This document shows, piece after piece, positions 34,751-42,510 of a stretch of DNA of 61,547 nucleotides (position 1 is its first letter; each line of letters starts with the position of its first letter). The DNA comes from Acidobacteriota bacterium (GTDB lineage: Bacteria; Acidobacteriota; Terriglobia; Bryobacterales; Bryobacteraceae). The notes below the pieces were generated by a model. The model had not been told where the DNA came from. It was given only the letters and a program-made list of their open reading frames with translations, and ran no database searches. The translations under genes were made by a program, and so were the position numbers. The stretch covers positions 1 to 61,547 of the forward strand of contig VFZU01000019.1 of assembly GCA_016870995.1 (NCBI GenBank), in the 5' to 3' direction.

Positions 34751-36143
34751 TATTCCAGTTCCGCCCCAGCACCGTGGCCACATCCTCGTCATCGATGACG
34801 AAGCCGATATTCGCGAAAGCCTCGAATTCCTCCTCACTGGCGAAGGCTTTCGCGTCGATCTCGCCTTCCGTGCTGTTGAGGGCCTCGAAAAGCTGGCGCG
34901 CTCCAGCTACGACCTCATCCTTCTCGACCTCATGATGCCCGACCTCACCGGCATCGAAACACTTGCCGAGATTCGCAAGAAAGACACCAACACACCCGTC
35001 GTCCTCATCACCGCATATGGTTCGATCGAAGTAGCTGTCGAAGCCCTCAAGGCCGGTGCCAACGATTACTTCTCCAAGCCTTGGGATAACGACAAGCTCA
35101 TCATCGAAATCGATCGCATGATCGCTCAGGCTCGCCTCCTGCAAGAAAACGTCGAGCTCAAGCGCGCCCTCAAGCAGCGCTACAGTTACGCCAACATCAT
35201 CGGCAAGAGTGAGCGCATGTTGAAGCTTCTCGACATGGTGGCCCAGGTCGCTCCCAGCCGGGCCAACATCCTCCTTACTGGCGAAGCCGGCTCCGGCCGG
35301 GAACTCCTGGCCAAATCGATCCACGCCAACTCTCCCCGCTCCGATCGCCCCTTTATCGCAGTCAACACCGGCTCCATGCCGAGCGACATCCTCGAGTCCG
35401 CCTTCCACACGGGTCGTAAGTCTTACCTCGAGCTCGCTCACCAGGGCACCCTCTTCATCGACGAAGTCACCGCCCTTACGGCCGACATGCAGGCAGCCAT
35501 TCTTCGCGCGATCCAGGAACGCGAGTTCTTATCCCCGGCCACGGGCGAGATCATGCCCCTCGACATCCGCGTCTGCGCCGCCACCACCGCCGACCTCCGC
35601 AAGGCCGTTGAAGAAGGCAAGTTCCGCGAAGATCTCTATTACCGCCTCAATGTCGTCAATCTGGTTTTGCCCTCGTTGCGGGATCGCAAAGAAGATATCC
35701 CGCTCCTCATTGATCACTTTGCCACTGCCTATTCCCGCGAGAACAACAAACTCCTTGCTGCCTCTGGCCGCAGCCTGCTGCACTTTGATACAGAGGCCCT
35801 TCAGATCTTGATGGATCATGCTTGGCCTGGCAACGTCCGCGAACTCGAAAATGTTGTCGAGCGCGCCGTTGTCCTTTCAAGCGAGCCAGAAGTGAACGCG
35901 AGCCTGCTGCCCGAGCACTTGCTTCAAGCTGGTGGTGTCCGCATCCGCAAAGACGATTCCGAAGCGCTCCCCGCCGATGCCAGTCTCTATGAGATCGTCG
36001 CTGACTTTGAGCGCAAGGTCATCATCGACAACCTGGAGCGCACCAATTGGAGTCAGACCGAAGCCGCCGAAAGCCTTCGCATTCCCCTGTCCACCCTCAA
36101 CCAGAAAATCAAGCGCCTCGCGATTAACGTCAAGAAGCGTTAA
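34743..36143 (+). CDS. NtrC-like response regulator with a degenerate AAA+ domain
   Basis: 466 residues: receiver domain (acidic pocket D18/D19, phospho-site D62 in L-I-L-L-D-L-M-M-P-D, T90, K112), AAA+ domain (about 150-390) and a Fis-type helix-turn-helix (about 435-462, W-S-Q-T-E-A-A-E-S-L-R). The Walker A is G-E-A-G-S-G-R-E, with Arg186 in place of the ATP-binding Lys. The loop that carries G-A-F-T-G-A in sigma54 activators is absent: E-S-A-F-H-T-G-R-K-S-Y goes straight to L-A-H-Q-G-T-L-F-I-D-E (Walker B intact). Arg fingers (F-R-E-D-L-Y-Y-R-L) remain. It probably does not remodel sigma54 polymerase, and may regulate as a DNA-binding switch. Confidence 0.9.
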   Translation: MSDIPVPPQHRGHILVIDDEADIRESLEFLLTGEGFRVDLAFRAVEGLEKLARSSYDLILLDLMMPDLTGIETLAEIRKKDTNTPVVLITAYGSIEVAVEALKAGANDYFSKPWDNDKLIIEIDRMIAQARLLQENVELKRALKQRYSYANIIGKSERMLKLLDMVAQVAPSRANILLTGEAGSGRELLAKSIHANSPRSDRPFIAVNTGSMPSDILESAFHTGRKSYLELAHQGTLFIDEVTALTADMQAAILRAIQEREFLSPATGEIMPLDIRVCAATTADLRKAVEEGKFREDLYYRLNVVNLVLPSLRDRKEDIPLLIDHFATAYSRENNKLLAASGRSLLHFDTEALQILMDHAWPGNVRELENVVERAVVLSSEPEVNASLLPEHLLQAGGVRIRKDDSEALPADASLYEIVADFERKVIIDNLERTNWSQTEAAESLRIPLSTLNQKIKRLAINVKKR

Positions 36144-36610
36144 GTCAGATACTTCACAAGCAATACTTCGTTGCCATGCTCGTTGTAAATCAGTTCATCG
36201 GCGAAGTTCTTGGCAAGTAAGATCCCGTAGCCCCCGGGTCTCATCCCTTCTTGCTCACGCACCATTGCGTGTTTAACTGCATCCTCTTCCGGATTGTTGA
36301 CTGCCGCGTGCTTCAGCTCTTTCATCCGGAACCCAGCCCCTGGATCCTTAACGAAGCAACTCAGCGCCTGGTTGGAATGCAGCAGATCAATCCGAATCTG
36401 CTTTGCCGGGTCCAGCTTGCCACCATGTTCAATGGCATTCCAGAGCACCTCACGCACTGCCGTCAAAAAGTTCTCACGCAAACCTTGTTCCACCTGGATG
36501 CCACGCATCACGGCACTATCAAACAATGCCTTCAGCGCTTCCTCGCCACTCGACAATTCTGCCGGCAGGAGGAGCGAGATCCACTGGTTCGTCTGCGCGA
36601 GAACTTGCAT
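36140..36610 (-). CDS. RsbW-like ATP-binding protein
   Basis: 156 residues of the HATPase_c_2 type found in anti-sigma serine kinases. N-box R-E-V-L-W-N-A-I-E-H-G-G (about 53-64), G1 box K-D-P-G-A-G-F (about 88-94), G2 box R-P-G-G-Y-G-I-L-L-A (about 124-133). It lacks transmembrane and other domains. Such proteins phosphorylate an anti-sigma antagonist or sequester a sigma factor; no partner lies in the window. It follows the S9 peptidase by 6 bp on the minus strand, and its stop overlaps that of the response regulator. Confidence 0.82.
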   Translation of the reverse strand: MQVLAQTNQWISLLLPAELSSGEEALKALFDSAVMRGIQVEQGLRENFLTAVREVLWNAIEHGGKLDPAKQIRIDLLHSNQALSCFVKDPGAGFRMKELKHAAVNNPEEDAVKHAMVREQEGMRPGGYGILLAKNFADELIYNEHGNEVLLVKYLT

Positions 36611-36616
36611 CCCCGC

Positions 36617-38572
36617 TTACTTGTCTCTCTTCATGTGCTTCTCGAACCAAGCTAACAGATAAAGTTGTTGGGCCAACTGATGTGTCGGCCGCCGCCATCC
36701 GTGAAACTCGTCCGGCATCCTCACGAGAAGCGTCTCCTTCTTCAGTACCTTCAATGCCCGGTAGTATTCTTCGCTTTGTGTAATCGGCGTCCGCAAGTCT
36801 GCTTCGCCGGTCATCACCATCGTCGGAGTCATCACATTCTTCACATAGGTCAACGGGCTCCTCTTCAGGTGATCGCTCGCGTCGTCCCAGGGATACTTTT
36901 CGAACTGGTCGTACCAGCTGATCCCGTCGGTCGTCCCGACAAAGCTCACCCAGTCAATCACTGGCCGCATCGACACTGCCGCCCGGAACCGGTTCGTGTG
37001 TCCGACAATCCACGCCGTCAACACGCCACCGCCAGAGCCGCCGCATACAAACAGGTTGTTCGCGTCGACAAACCCCTTGGCGATCGCCGCATCCACGCCC
37101 GCCATCAGGTCGTCATAATCCTTGCCCGGATACGAATACTGGATCCCATTCACAAACTCCTGCCCATACCCTGTCGACCCGCGTGGGTTGATGTAGAGCA
37201 CCGCGTAACCATTCGCCGCGAAGTGCTGCCACGCCCAATTCCATGCCACTGTGTAATCGCTCCAAGGCCCGCCGTGGATGTAAAGCACCATCGGATACTT
37301 CTTGCCCGCCTGGTAATTTGACGGCTGGATCAACCAGCCCTGCACCTTGAGCCCGTCGCTCGAGTTGAACCACATTTCCTCTACCTTGCCGAGCCTCTTG
37401 TCGGCCAGTACATCGCGGTTCAAATCCACCAGACTTGTGATCGCCCCAGGCCGCTTCACATCAAAGGTCACCAATTCGGGCGGAGTATGAAAGCTCGTCC
37501 GCACCGCGGCCGCCGTCCCTGCATCCGACAGCGAGATCGCAGACAAAACATGTATGCCTTCAGTCAGTTGCTTGGGGCCTCCGTTGCGCTCGAGCCAATA
37601 AAGGTTGCCCTTTCCCTGCGCCTTCATGCTGAAGTAGACTCCCGAGGAATCCGGTGCCCACATCACTTCATCCGGCGAACTCGGCAGTCCCGATGCCCAT
37701 GCTTTCTTCCCCGATCCATCCGTCGCCATCAGATAGATACTTGCCAGATGGCTCGTGTACTTCTTATCGTCATAGCCCATGTAGGCGACCCACTTGCCGT
37801 CGGGGGAGACCTTCGGCGTCCGGTCTGGCCCTTTGCGATCCGTCATCGCCGTCACCGCGCCGGTCTTCAAATCGGCCACATAGACTTCGCTGTCGTTTCT
37901 CGTAAATTCGGCTTCGGGTTTGCGGATCCCTGAGAAGTAAATCTTCGACGAATCCGGGCTCCACTCCGGCCCCGTGTGGTTGTACTTGCCGCTCGTGATC
38001 TGCTTCGGCGTCCCGCCCTGGATCGCGTCAACGACGTAAATGTGCGTGTAGCCTTTCGCCACCGGTCCCACCCCGTCGCTCGCCCAGCTGGGGCGGTCGA
38101 TCACGGTCGCGCCCTTAGCCCAAACTGCGCCCTCTGGTTTCTTCGGCATTTTGATCGGCAGGATTGGATCCTCGTCGAGCGCCCTTTGTGTGTAGGCAAT
38201 CGACTTCCCGTCCGGTGACCACGTAATATCGCTCGGTGCACGATCGAGCCGCGTCAGTTGAGCCACTTCGCGTGTGTCCACCCACATGACATGCAACTGA
38301 TTGGTCCCGTCGCGATCACTCAGAAACGCGATCTTCTTCCCATCAGGGCTCCACACCGGTGCGCTTCCATTCGTCAGTTCGCGCAATCGAGTCCCGTCCT
38401 GATTGATCATCCAGAGCGTGGTCCGGTTTTGATCTTTCATCTTGTCCACATGGGATCGCCCAAAGACAATCAGCTTCCCATCCGGCGAGATTGCGGGATT
38501 CCCCACCGACTCCATCTGGAAGAACGAATCCGTATCGAGCAGTTGGGCAACAAACAACAGTGCGTAGATCAT
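36617..38572 (-). CDS. S9 family peptidase (acylaminoacyl/dipeptidyl peptidase-like)
   Basis: 651 residues with a signal peptide (I-Y-A-L-L-F-V-A-Q-L-L). A TolB-like WD40/PD40 propeller (about 25-370; repeated S-P-D-G-K motifs such as A-I-S-P-D-G-K-L-I-V-F-G, V-W-S-P-D-G-K-K-I-A-F) precedes an alpha/beta-hydrolase domain (about 390-651). Nucleophile Ser is in C-G-G-S-G-G-G (the family G-x-S-x-G-G), catalytic Asp in G-E-A-D-L-R-T-P-I and His in D-E-F-H-G-W. It hydrolyses peptides in the periplasm. The start overlaps the upstream Memo-like gene by 4 bases. Confidence 0.93.
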   Translation of the reverse strand: MIYALLFVAQLLDTDSFFQMESVGNPAISPDGKLIVFGRSHVDKMKDQNRTTLWMINQDGTRLRELTNGSAPVWSPDGKKIAFLSDRDGTNQLHVMWVDTREVAQLTRLDRAPSDITWSPDGKSIAYTQRALDEDPILPIKMPKKPEGAVWAKGATVIDRPSWASDGVGPVAKGYTHIYVVDAIQGGTPKQITSGKYNHTGPEWSPDSSKIYFSGIRKPEAEFTRNDSEVYVADLKTGAVTAMTDRKGPDRTPKVSPDGKWVAYMGYDDKKYTSHLASIYLMATDGSGKKAWASGLPSSPDEVMWAPDSSGVYFSMKAQGKGNLYWLERNGGPKQLTEGIHVLSAISLSDAGTAAAVRTSFHTPPELVTFDVKRPGAITSLVDLNRDVLADKRLGKVEEMWFNSSDGLKVQGWLIQPSNYQAGKKYPMVLYIHGGPWSDYTVAWNWAWQHFAANGYAVLYINPRGSTGYGQEFVNGIQYSYPGKDYDDLMAGVDAAIAKGFVDANNLFVCGGSGGGVLTAWIVGHTNRFRAAVSMRPVIDWVSFVGTTDGISWYDQFEKYPWDDASDHLKRSPLTYVKNVMTPTMVMTGEADLRTPITQSEEYYRALKVLKKETLLVRMPDEFHGWRRPTHQLAQQLYLLAWFEKHMKRDK

Positions 38573-39750
38573 TGAATAAACCTCATTCCGGCGAACGACA
38601 CCACGCTCGCCTCATCAATATTCCAGTGGCCATAGCGGAGCATCTCCGCCTTCACTCCCGGCAATGCCTTATATAGTGCATACAGCGGCGCGCTACCGCA
38701 CCACTTCCACGGGTCATTCTCCACTCGCACATCCTTCCAGAACGTGCCAATGTCTCCGGCTTCGAGTGCCGTCACCCGCAACTGATCCTGCGCTTCAATT
38801 CGCGCATCCCCCTCAGCGAATTCAACTTCATCGCCATACCGCGGCCCCATGTGCGCCATGTCAATCGACAGTACCCAGCCTAGTTTGTCGCCATGCTTGG
38901 CAGCCAACGCGGCGAGCGCCTGATACATAGGGCTCTCCGGTTGATCAGTGAAATTCGCTCCCACGAGAATCGGCAGCACCTTCACATTCGGCCCAAACAG
39001 ATACTGGAGCCAAAGCACATGGAACTCGGCAGAATGCTCCATCACCTGGCAATAATCCTCTTCGATCATCACATCGCTTGCGATGGCCTTGAGCTCATCG
39101 AGTAGATCATTGGCTGGCGTTGTTTCCCCGAGCGGAGTCTGATAGGGCTTCCGCGTCACGCCGAACTTCTCCATCTCCCCGTAGTGGCTTGTTGCCAGGA
39201 TCACGAAGGTGCGATCTGGCCCCATTTGCTTCAAAGCGGTGAAGGCATCCCGGTAACACTCCCAACCGCCCTCGTAGCTGACGTGAGGCGCGGCAATGCC
39301 GATCAGCTTCCCTGCCGCTTCGGGAATCTCGGGTGTCTCCTCAAGAAACTGATCGAGAAATCTCCGACAGTCTTCTGGGCATTCCGGGTAAGCTCCGCCA
39401 GCGAACGTCGCTGGCCGGACGGGCATTTCGGCAAACTCTTTGTGGGCCGCATCCCGCATCGAGAAGTAGACCGGGTCTTCGAGAAACCCGCTCTCACTGA
39501 GCACCCCAACCAGGTTCGACAACTGCGGGCCAACATCGAAGCTGTTCGTCGCGCGGACCAGCCACTCGCGCAGATCATTTTCCGTCGAGTTGCCATCAAA
39601 AAATTGTAGAGCTCTGACGAGCTGCGGGGGGATCACTAATACGCGTTGTGAATACCCGAACGTGTCCCTCAGGAGCAATCCCGGCTGGTCCGGGTCCGGT
39701 GAAGGCATCGCATCGAGGTTACGCCGTAGCGGAGCAAGAACAGCAGACAT
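38569..39750 (-). CDS. Memo-like protein (AmmeMemoRadiSam system protein B)
   Basis: 393 residues from ATG 39750; upstream in-frame ATG 39870 would run into the divergent gene. The N-terminal 130 residues are a helical extension (L-L-R-D-T-F-G-Y-S-Q-R-V-L-V-I-P-P), and 135-393 is the Memo domain: A-P-H-V-S-Y-E-G-G-W-E-C-Y (metal-site His), L-A-T-S-H-Y-G (second His), V-M-E-H-S-A-E-F-H-V-L-W-L-Q and S-I-D-M-A-H-M-G. Memo proteins are related to class III extradiol dioxygenases and often occur with AMMECR1 and radical-SAM partners. Neither partner is present here, so its role is unknown. Confidence 0.85.
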   Translation of the reverse strand: MSAVLAPLRRNLDAMPSPDPDQPGLLLRDTFGYSQRVLVIPPQLVRALQFFDGNSTENDLREWLVRATNSFDVGPQLSNLVGVLSESGFLEDPVYFSMRDAAHKEFAEMPVRPATFAGGAYPECPEDCRRFLDQFLEETPEIPEAAGKLIGIAAPHVSYEGGWECYRDAFTALKQMGPDRTFVILATSHYGEMEKFGVTRKPYQTPLGETTPANDLLDELKAIASDVMIEEDYCQVMEHSAEFHVLWLQYLFGPNVKVLPILVGANFTDQPESPMYQALAALAAKHGDKLGWVLSIDMAHMGPRYGDEVEFAEGDARIEAQDQLRVTALEAGDIGTFWKDVRVENDPWKWCGSAPLYALYKALPGVKAEMLRYGHWNIDEASVVSFAGMRFIQ

Positions 39751-39757
39751 AGCGTTT

Positions 39758-40024
39758 ATGATAAGCAAGATGGCCCCAGAAAATCTCCCCGGATGGCAAC
39801 TTATCGAAAACGGCAAGCTGCATCGCCGCTTCCAATTCAAAGATTTCGTCGAGGCCTTCAGCTTCCTCACTGCCGTTGCTCTCGAATCCGAGAAGCTCGG
39901 CCATCATCCTGAAATCTACAGTGTCTACAACAAGGTGGAAATCTGGCTCACCACCCATGACGCCGGCGGGTTGACCGATCTTGACTACAAACTCGCACAA
40001 ATTATCGATGGAATTGCCGCATGA
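39758..40024 (+). CDS. Pterin-4a-carbinolamine dehydratase
   Basis: 88 residues from ATG 39758 (84 from ATG 39770, equally plausible). The fold-defining sequence is intact: F-Q-F-K-D-F-V-E-A-F-S-F-L, then the active-site E-K-L-G-H-H-P-E-I-Y and V-E-I-W-L-T-T-H-D-A-G-G-L-T-D-L-D. The enzyme dehydrates 4a-hydroxytetrahydropterin, recycling the cofactor of aromatic amino acid hydroxylases; no hydroxylase is nearby. It is divergent from the Memo-like gene with only 7 bp between starts and overlaps the next gene by 4 bases. Confidence 0.92.
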   Translation: MISKMAPENLPGWQLIENGKLHRRFQFKDFVEAFSFLTAVALESEKLGHHPEIYSVYNKVEIWLTTHDAGGLTDLDYKLAQIIDGIAA

Positions 40025-42168
40025 CCCACCTCCTTCTTCTCTCTCTTCTCGCTCAACAGATCCCGCAAATCGATGCAGTCATTGAAGCGGCCGTTGCCAA
40101 AGGCGAGCTGCCTGGCGCTGTCTGTCTGGTTGGCCAAAAAGACCGGATTCTGCACAAGAAGGCCTACGGCAAACGCATGGTCGAGCCAAAGGTCGAAGCG
40201 ATGACCCTTGACACGATCTTTGATGCCGCGAGTCTCACCAAGGTGGTTGTGACCACAAGCTCGGTCCTGAAGCTGATCGAAGAGGGCAAAGTACGGCTCG
40301 CAGACCGGGTCACCGTTCATCTCCCAGAGTTCCAGGGCGGAAAGAGCGAGATTACGGTGCGCCATTTGCTGACGCATTATTCTGGCCTTCGTCCGGACGT
40401 GGATCTCGAACCTGCGTGGAGCGGCTATGAGACGGGGATCCAGAAAGCCCTTGTCGACAAGCCAACCTCTGAGCCTGGGACCCGCTTTGTCTATAGCGAT
40501 ATCAACTTCATCCTGCTCGGAGAGATCGTGCGCCGCGTAGGCGGTAAGCCGCTGAATGAGTATGCCCGCGATGAGATTTTCACTCCTCTCGGGATGATCG
40601 ATTCTGGCTTTGTACCTGACCCCAAACTGCTGCCGCGGATTGCTCCTACGCAGAAGCTGCACGGAGTGGTGCATGACCCGACGACCCGCTTTATGGGAGG
40701 CGTGGCTGGCCATGCAGGTCTGTTCACCACCGCTGATGATTTGACGAAGTTTGCTCGTATGATCCTGCGCAAAGGTGCGCCGCTTTTGTCGCCGGCAACC
40801 ATTGCAATGGCAACGAAGCCACAGCCGCCGGCTGGGTTGCGGGGGCTTGGTTGGGATATTGACTCGCCATTTGCCGGCAATCGAGGGGATTTGTACCCGG
40901 TGGGTTCGTTTGGCCATACCGGTTTTACCGGAACCAGCCTCTGGATTGACCCGACCTCAGAGAGCTTTGTGATCCTGCTTGCCAATGCTGTCCATCCGAA
41001 TGGACGGCCACCGATTACTCCATTGCGTGGGCGAGTCGCGACGGTGGCGGCGGCATACATCAGCAAGATGGGGCAGGTGATGACCGGGCTTGATGTGCAG
41101 ATCGAAGAGAAGTTTCCGGCCCTCAGAGCCAAGAAGATCGGATTGATTACCAACCATACGGGTTTGGCCCGGGATGGACGTCGCAATATCGATGCAATGG
41201 TGGCCGCGGGGGTCGAACTTAAGGCGTTATACAGCCCAGAGCATGGAATTCTTGGCAAGGAAGACCACGAGAATGTCGGCGACACGCGGGACCCTGCGAG
41301 CAAACTGCCGGTTTACAGCCTTTATTCCGGCGAGAAGCGGGAGCCGAATCCGGTTACGCTGAAGGGTATTGAAACCCTGGTATTCGATATTCAAGACATC
41401 GGAGCGCGCTTTTACACCTATGGCTGCACGATGAAGAACGCGATGGAGGTGGCAGCGAAGCTGGATCTCGAGTTTGTCGTGCTGGATCGCCCGAATCCCA
41501 TCACGGGGCTGAAGGTTGAGGGGCCGGTGATCGATACCGCGGAAATGAGCTTCATTGGGTGTTTGCCGATTCCGGTGCGGCACGGGATGACGTTGGGAGA
41601 GTTGGCGAGGTATGCCAACGACCTGATGCCGAAGAAGGCGAAGCTGACCGTGGTGCCGGTGAGGAACTGGAAGCGCTCGATGTGGTTTGACGAGACAGGG
41701 TTGAAGTGGGTGAACCCGTCGCCGAACATGAAGAGCCTGGCAGGGGCGACGCTTTACCCCGGGCTGGCGCTAATCGAGTTTGCCAAGAACTATTCGGTGG
41801 GGCGGGGAACTCCGAACCCGTTTGAGCACGTGAGCGCGGATTGGTTGGACGGGGTCAAGGTGGCGGATCGGCTGAATGCGATGGGTTTACCCGGCGTGAA
41901 GGCTTATGGGAAGGGGAATGACGTACAGTTCGAGTTGACGGACCGGAACCGGTTCGACTCGACATTACTGGGAGTGGCTTTGATTCAAACTTTGGGCGAG
42001 CTCTACCCAAAGAAGATTGATTTGCTGGGAAACCGGAAGCTAATCGGAAGCCTAGAAACGATTCGCGTCCTCGATGCGGGCGAGGCGGCGACAAAAGTAA
42101 TGGATTCCTGGATGAAGACGCTCAACCAATTCAGCGAAAAGCGCCAACAGTATTTGCTGTATCCCTAG
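40021..42168 (+). CDS. Beta-lactamase-fold amidase/hydrolase fused to NamZ-type exo-muramidase (DUF1343)
   Basis: 715 residues with a signal peptide (H-L-L-L-L-S-L-L-A-Q). Residues about 15-340 are a serine beta-lactamase-fold hydrolase: S71-L-T-K74 nucleophile motif, Y159-S-D, and a G-H-T-G segment near 300. Residues about 345-715 are DUF1343: K-I-G-L-I-T-N-H-T-G-L, Y-S-P-E-H-G-I-L-G, F-D-I-Q-D-I-G-A-R-F-Y-T-Y, D-R-P-N-P-I, Y-P-G-L-A-L-I-E. In Bacillus subtilis the separate proteins AmiE (beta-lactamase fold, MurNAc-L-Ala amidase) and NamZ (exo-N-acetylmuramidase) act together in muropeptide recycling, which predicts the joint role here. Translation is coupled to the dehydratase gene. Confidence 0.88.
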   Translation: MTHLLLLSLLAQQIPQIDAVIEAAVAKGELPGAVCLVGQKDRILHKKAYGKRMVEPKVEAMTLDTIFDAASLTKVVVTTSSVLKLIEEGKVRLADRVTVHLPEFQGGKSEITVRHLLTHYSGLRPDVDLEPAWSGYETGIQKALVDKPTSEPGTRFVYSDINFILLGEIVRRVGGKPLNEYARDEIFTPLGMIDSGFVPDPKLLPRIAPTQKLHGVVHDPTTRFMGGVAGHAGLFTTADDLTKFARMILRKGAPLLSPATIAMATKPQPPAGLRGLGWDIDSPFAGNRGDLYPVGSFGHTGFTGTSLWIDPTSESFVILLANAVHPNGRPPITPLRGRVATVAAAYISKMGQVMTGLDVQIEEKFPALRAKKIGLITNHTGLARDGRRNIDAMVAAGVELKALYSPEHGILGKEDHENVGDTRDPASKLPVYSLYSGEKREPNPVTLKGIETLVFDIQDIGARFYTYGCTMKNAMEVAAKLDLEFVVLDRPNPITGLKVEGPVIDTAEMSFIGCLPIPVRHGMTLGELARYANDLMPKKAKLTVVPVRNWKRSMWFDETGLKWVNPSPNMKSLAGATLYPGLALIEFAKNYSVGRGTPNPFEHVSADWLDGVKVADRLNAMGLPGVKAYGKGNDVQFELTDRNRFDSTLLGVALIQTLGELYPKKIDLLGNRKLIGSLETIRVLDAGEAATKVMDSWMKTLNQFSEKRQQYLLYP

Positions 42169-42371
42169 CCTTTAGCGGAAAACCTTTTAACGGCTTCCTC
42201 GATTTCGGGTTCTTCGGAGTCATCGGTTGAGCGGCCGCGCTTCCTTGCTTCGGCCAGCCATGTTGGTGGGCGTCCACGGCGTCTACCACGGCCTTCAACA
42301 AGCCGCTCCAGGGTCAGGATCGCTTCTTCGATCGAGGCCCGCTCACGCCGCAAATCTTCCAATATTTTCAT
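42165..42371 (-). CDS. Small hypothetical protein with GRGRRRGRPP-type motif
   Basis: 68 residues from ATG 42371: a helix (M-K-I-L-E-D-L-R-R-E-R-A-S-I-E-E-A-I-L-T-L-E-R-L) followed by a basic AT-hook-like stretch (G-R-R-R-G-R-P-P-T-W) and an acidic tail. This layout is common among small proteins of Acidobacteriota; the function is unknown, but R-G-R-P-P suggests DNA contact. A longer frame to ATG 42566 exists but overlaps the next gene's 3' end and adds no recognisable sequence. The stop overlaps that of the upstream fusion gene. Confidence 0.62.
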   Translation of the reverse strand: MKILEDLRRERASIEEAILTLERLVEGRGRRRGRPPTWLAEARKRGRSTDDSEEPEIEEAVKRFSAKG

Positions 42372-42510
42372 CAAGTCCACGGTTTGATCCTCGGCTTCAA
42401 ATTGCTGGCGACTCAGGGCAGCCAGAGGAAGCTTATAACTGTTATATCGGATTATTCGGCGTAGTACAAGAGTCCTGTTCTGAAAATAGAACAGATTTTT
42501 GCCACTGGAA

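Noticed and set aside
38442-38450. Near-consensus DnaA box TTGTCCACA
   Set aside because: Single one-mismatch site inside a coding region; no cluster seen, so not called an origin.
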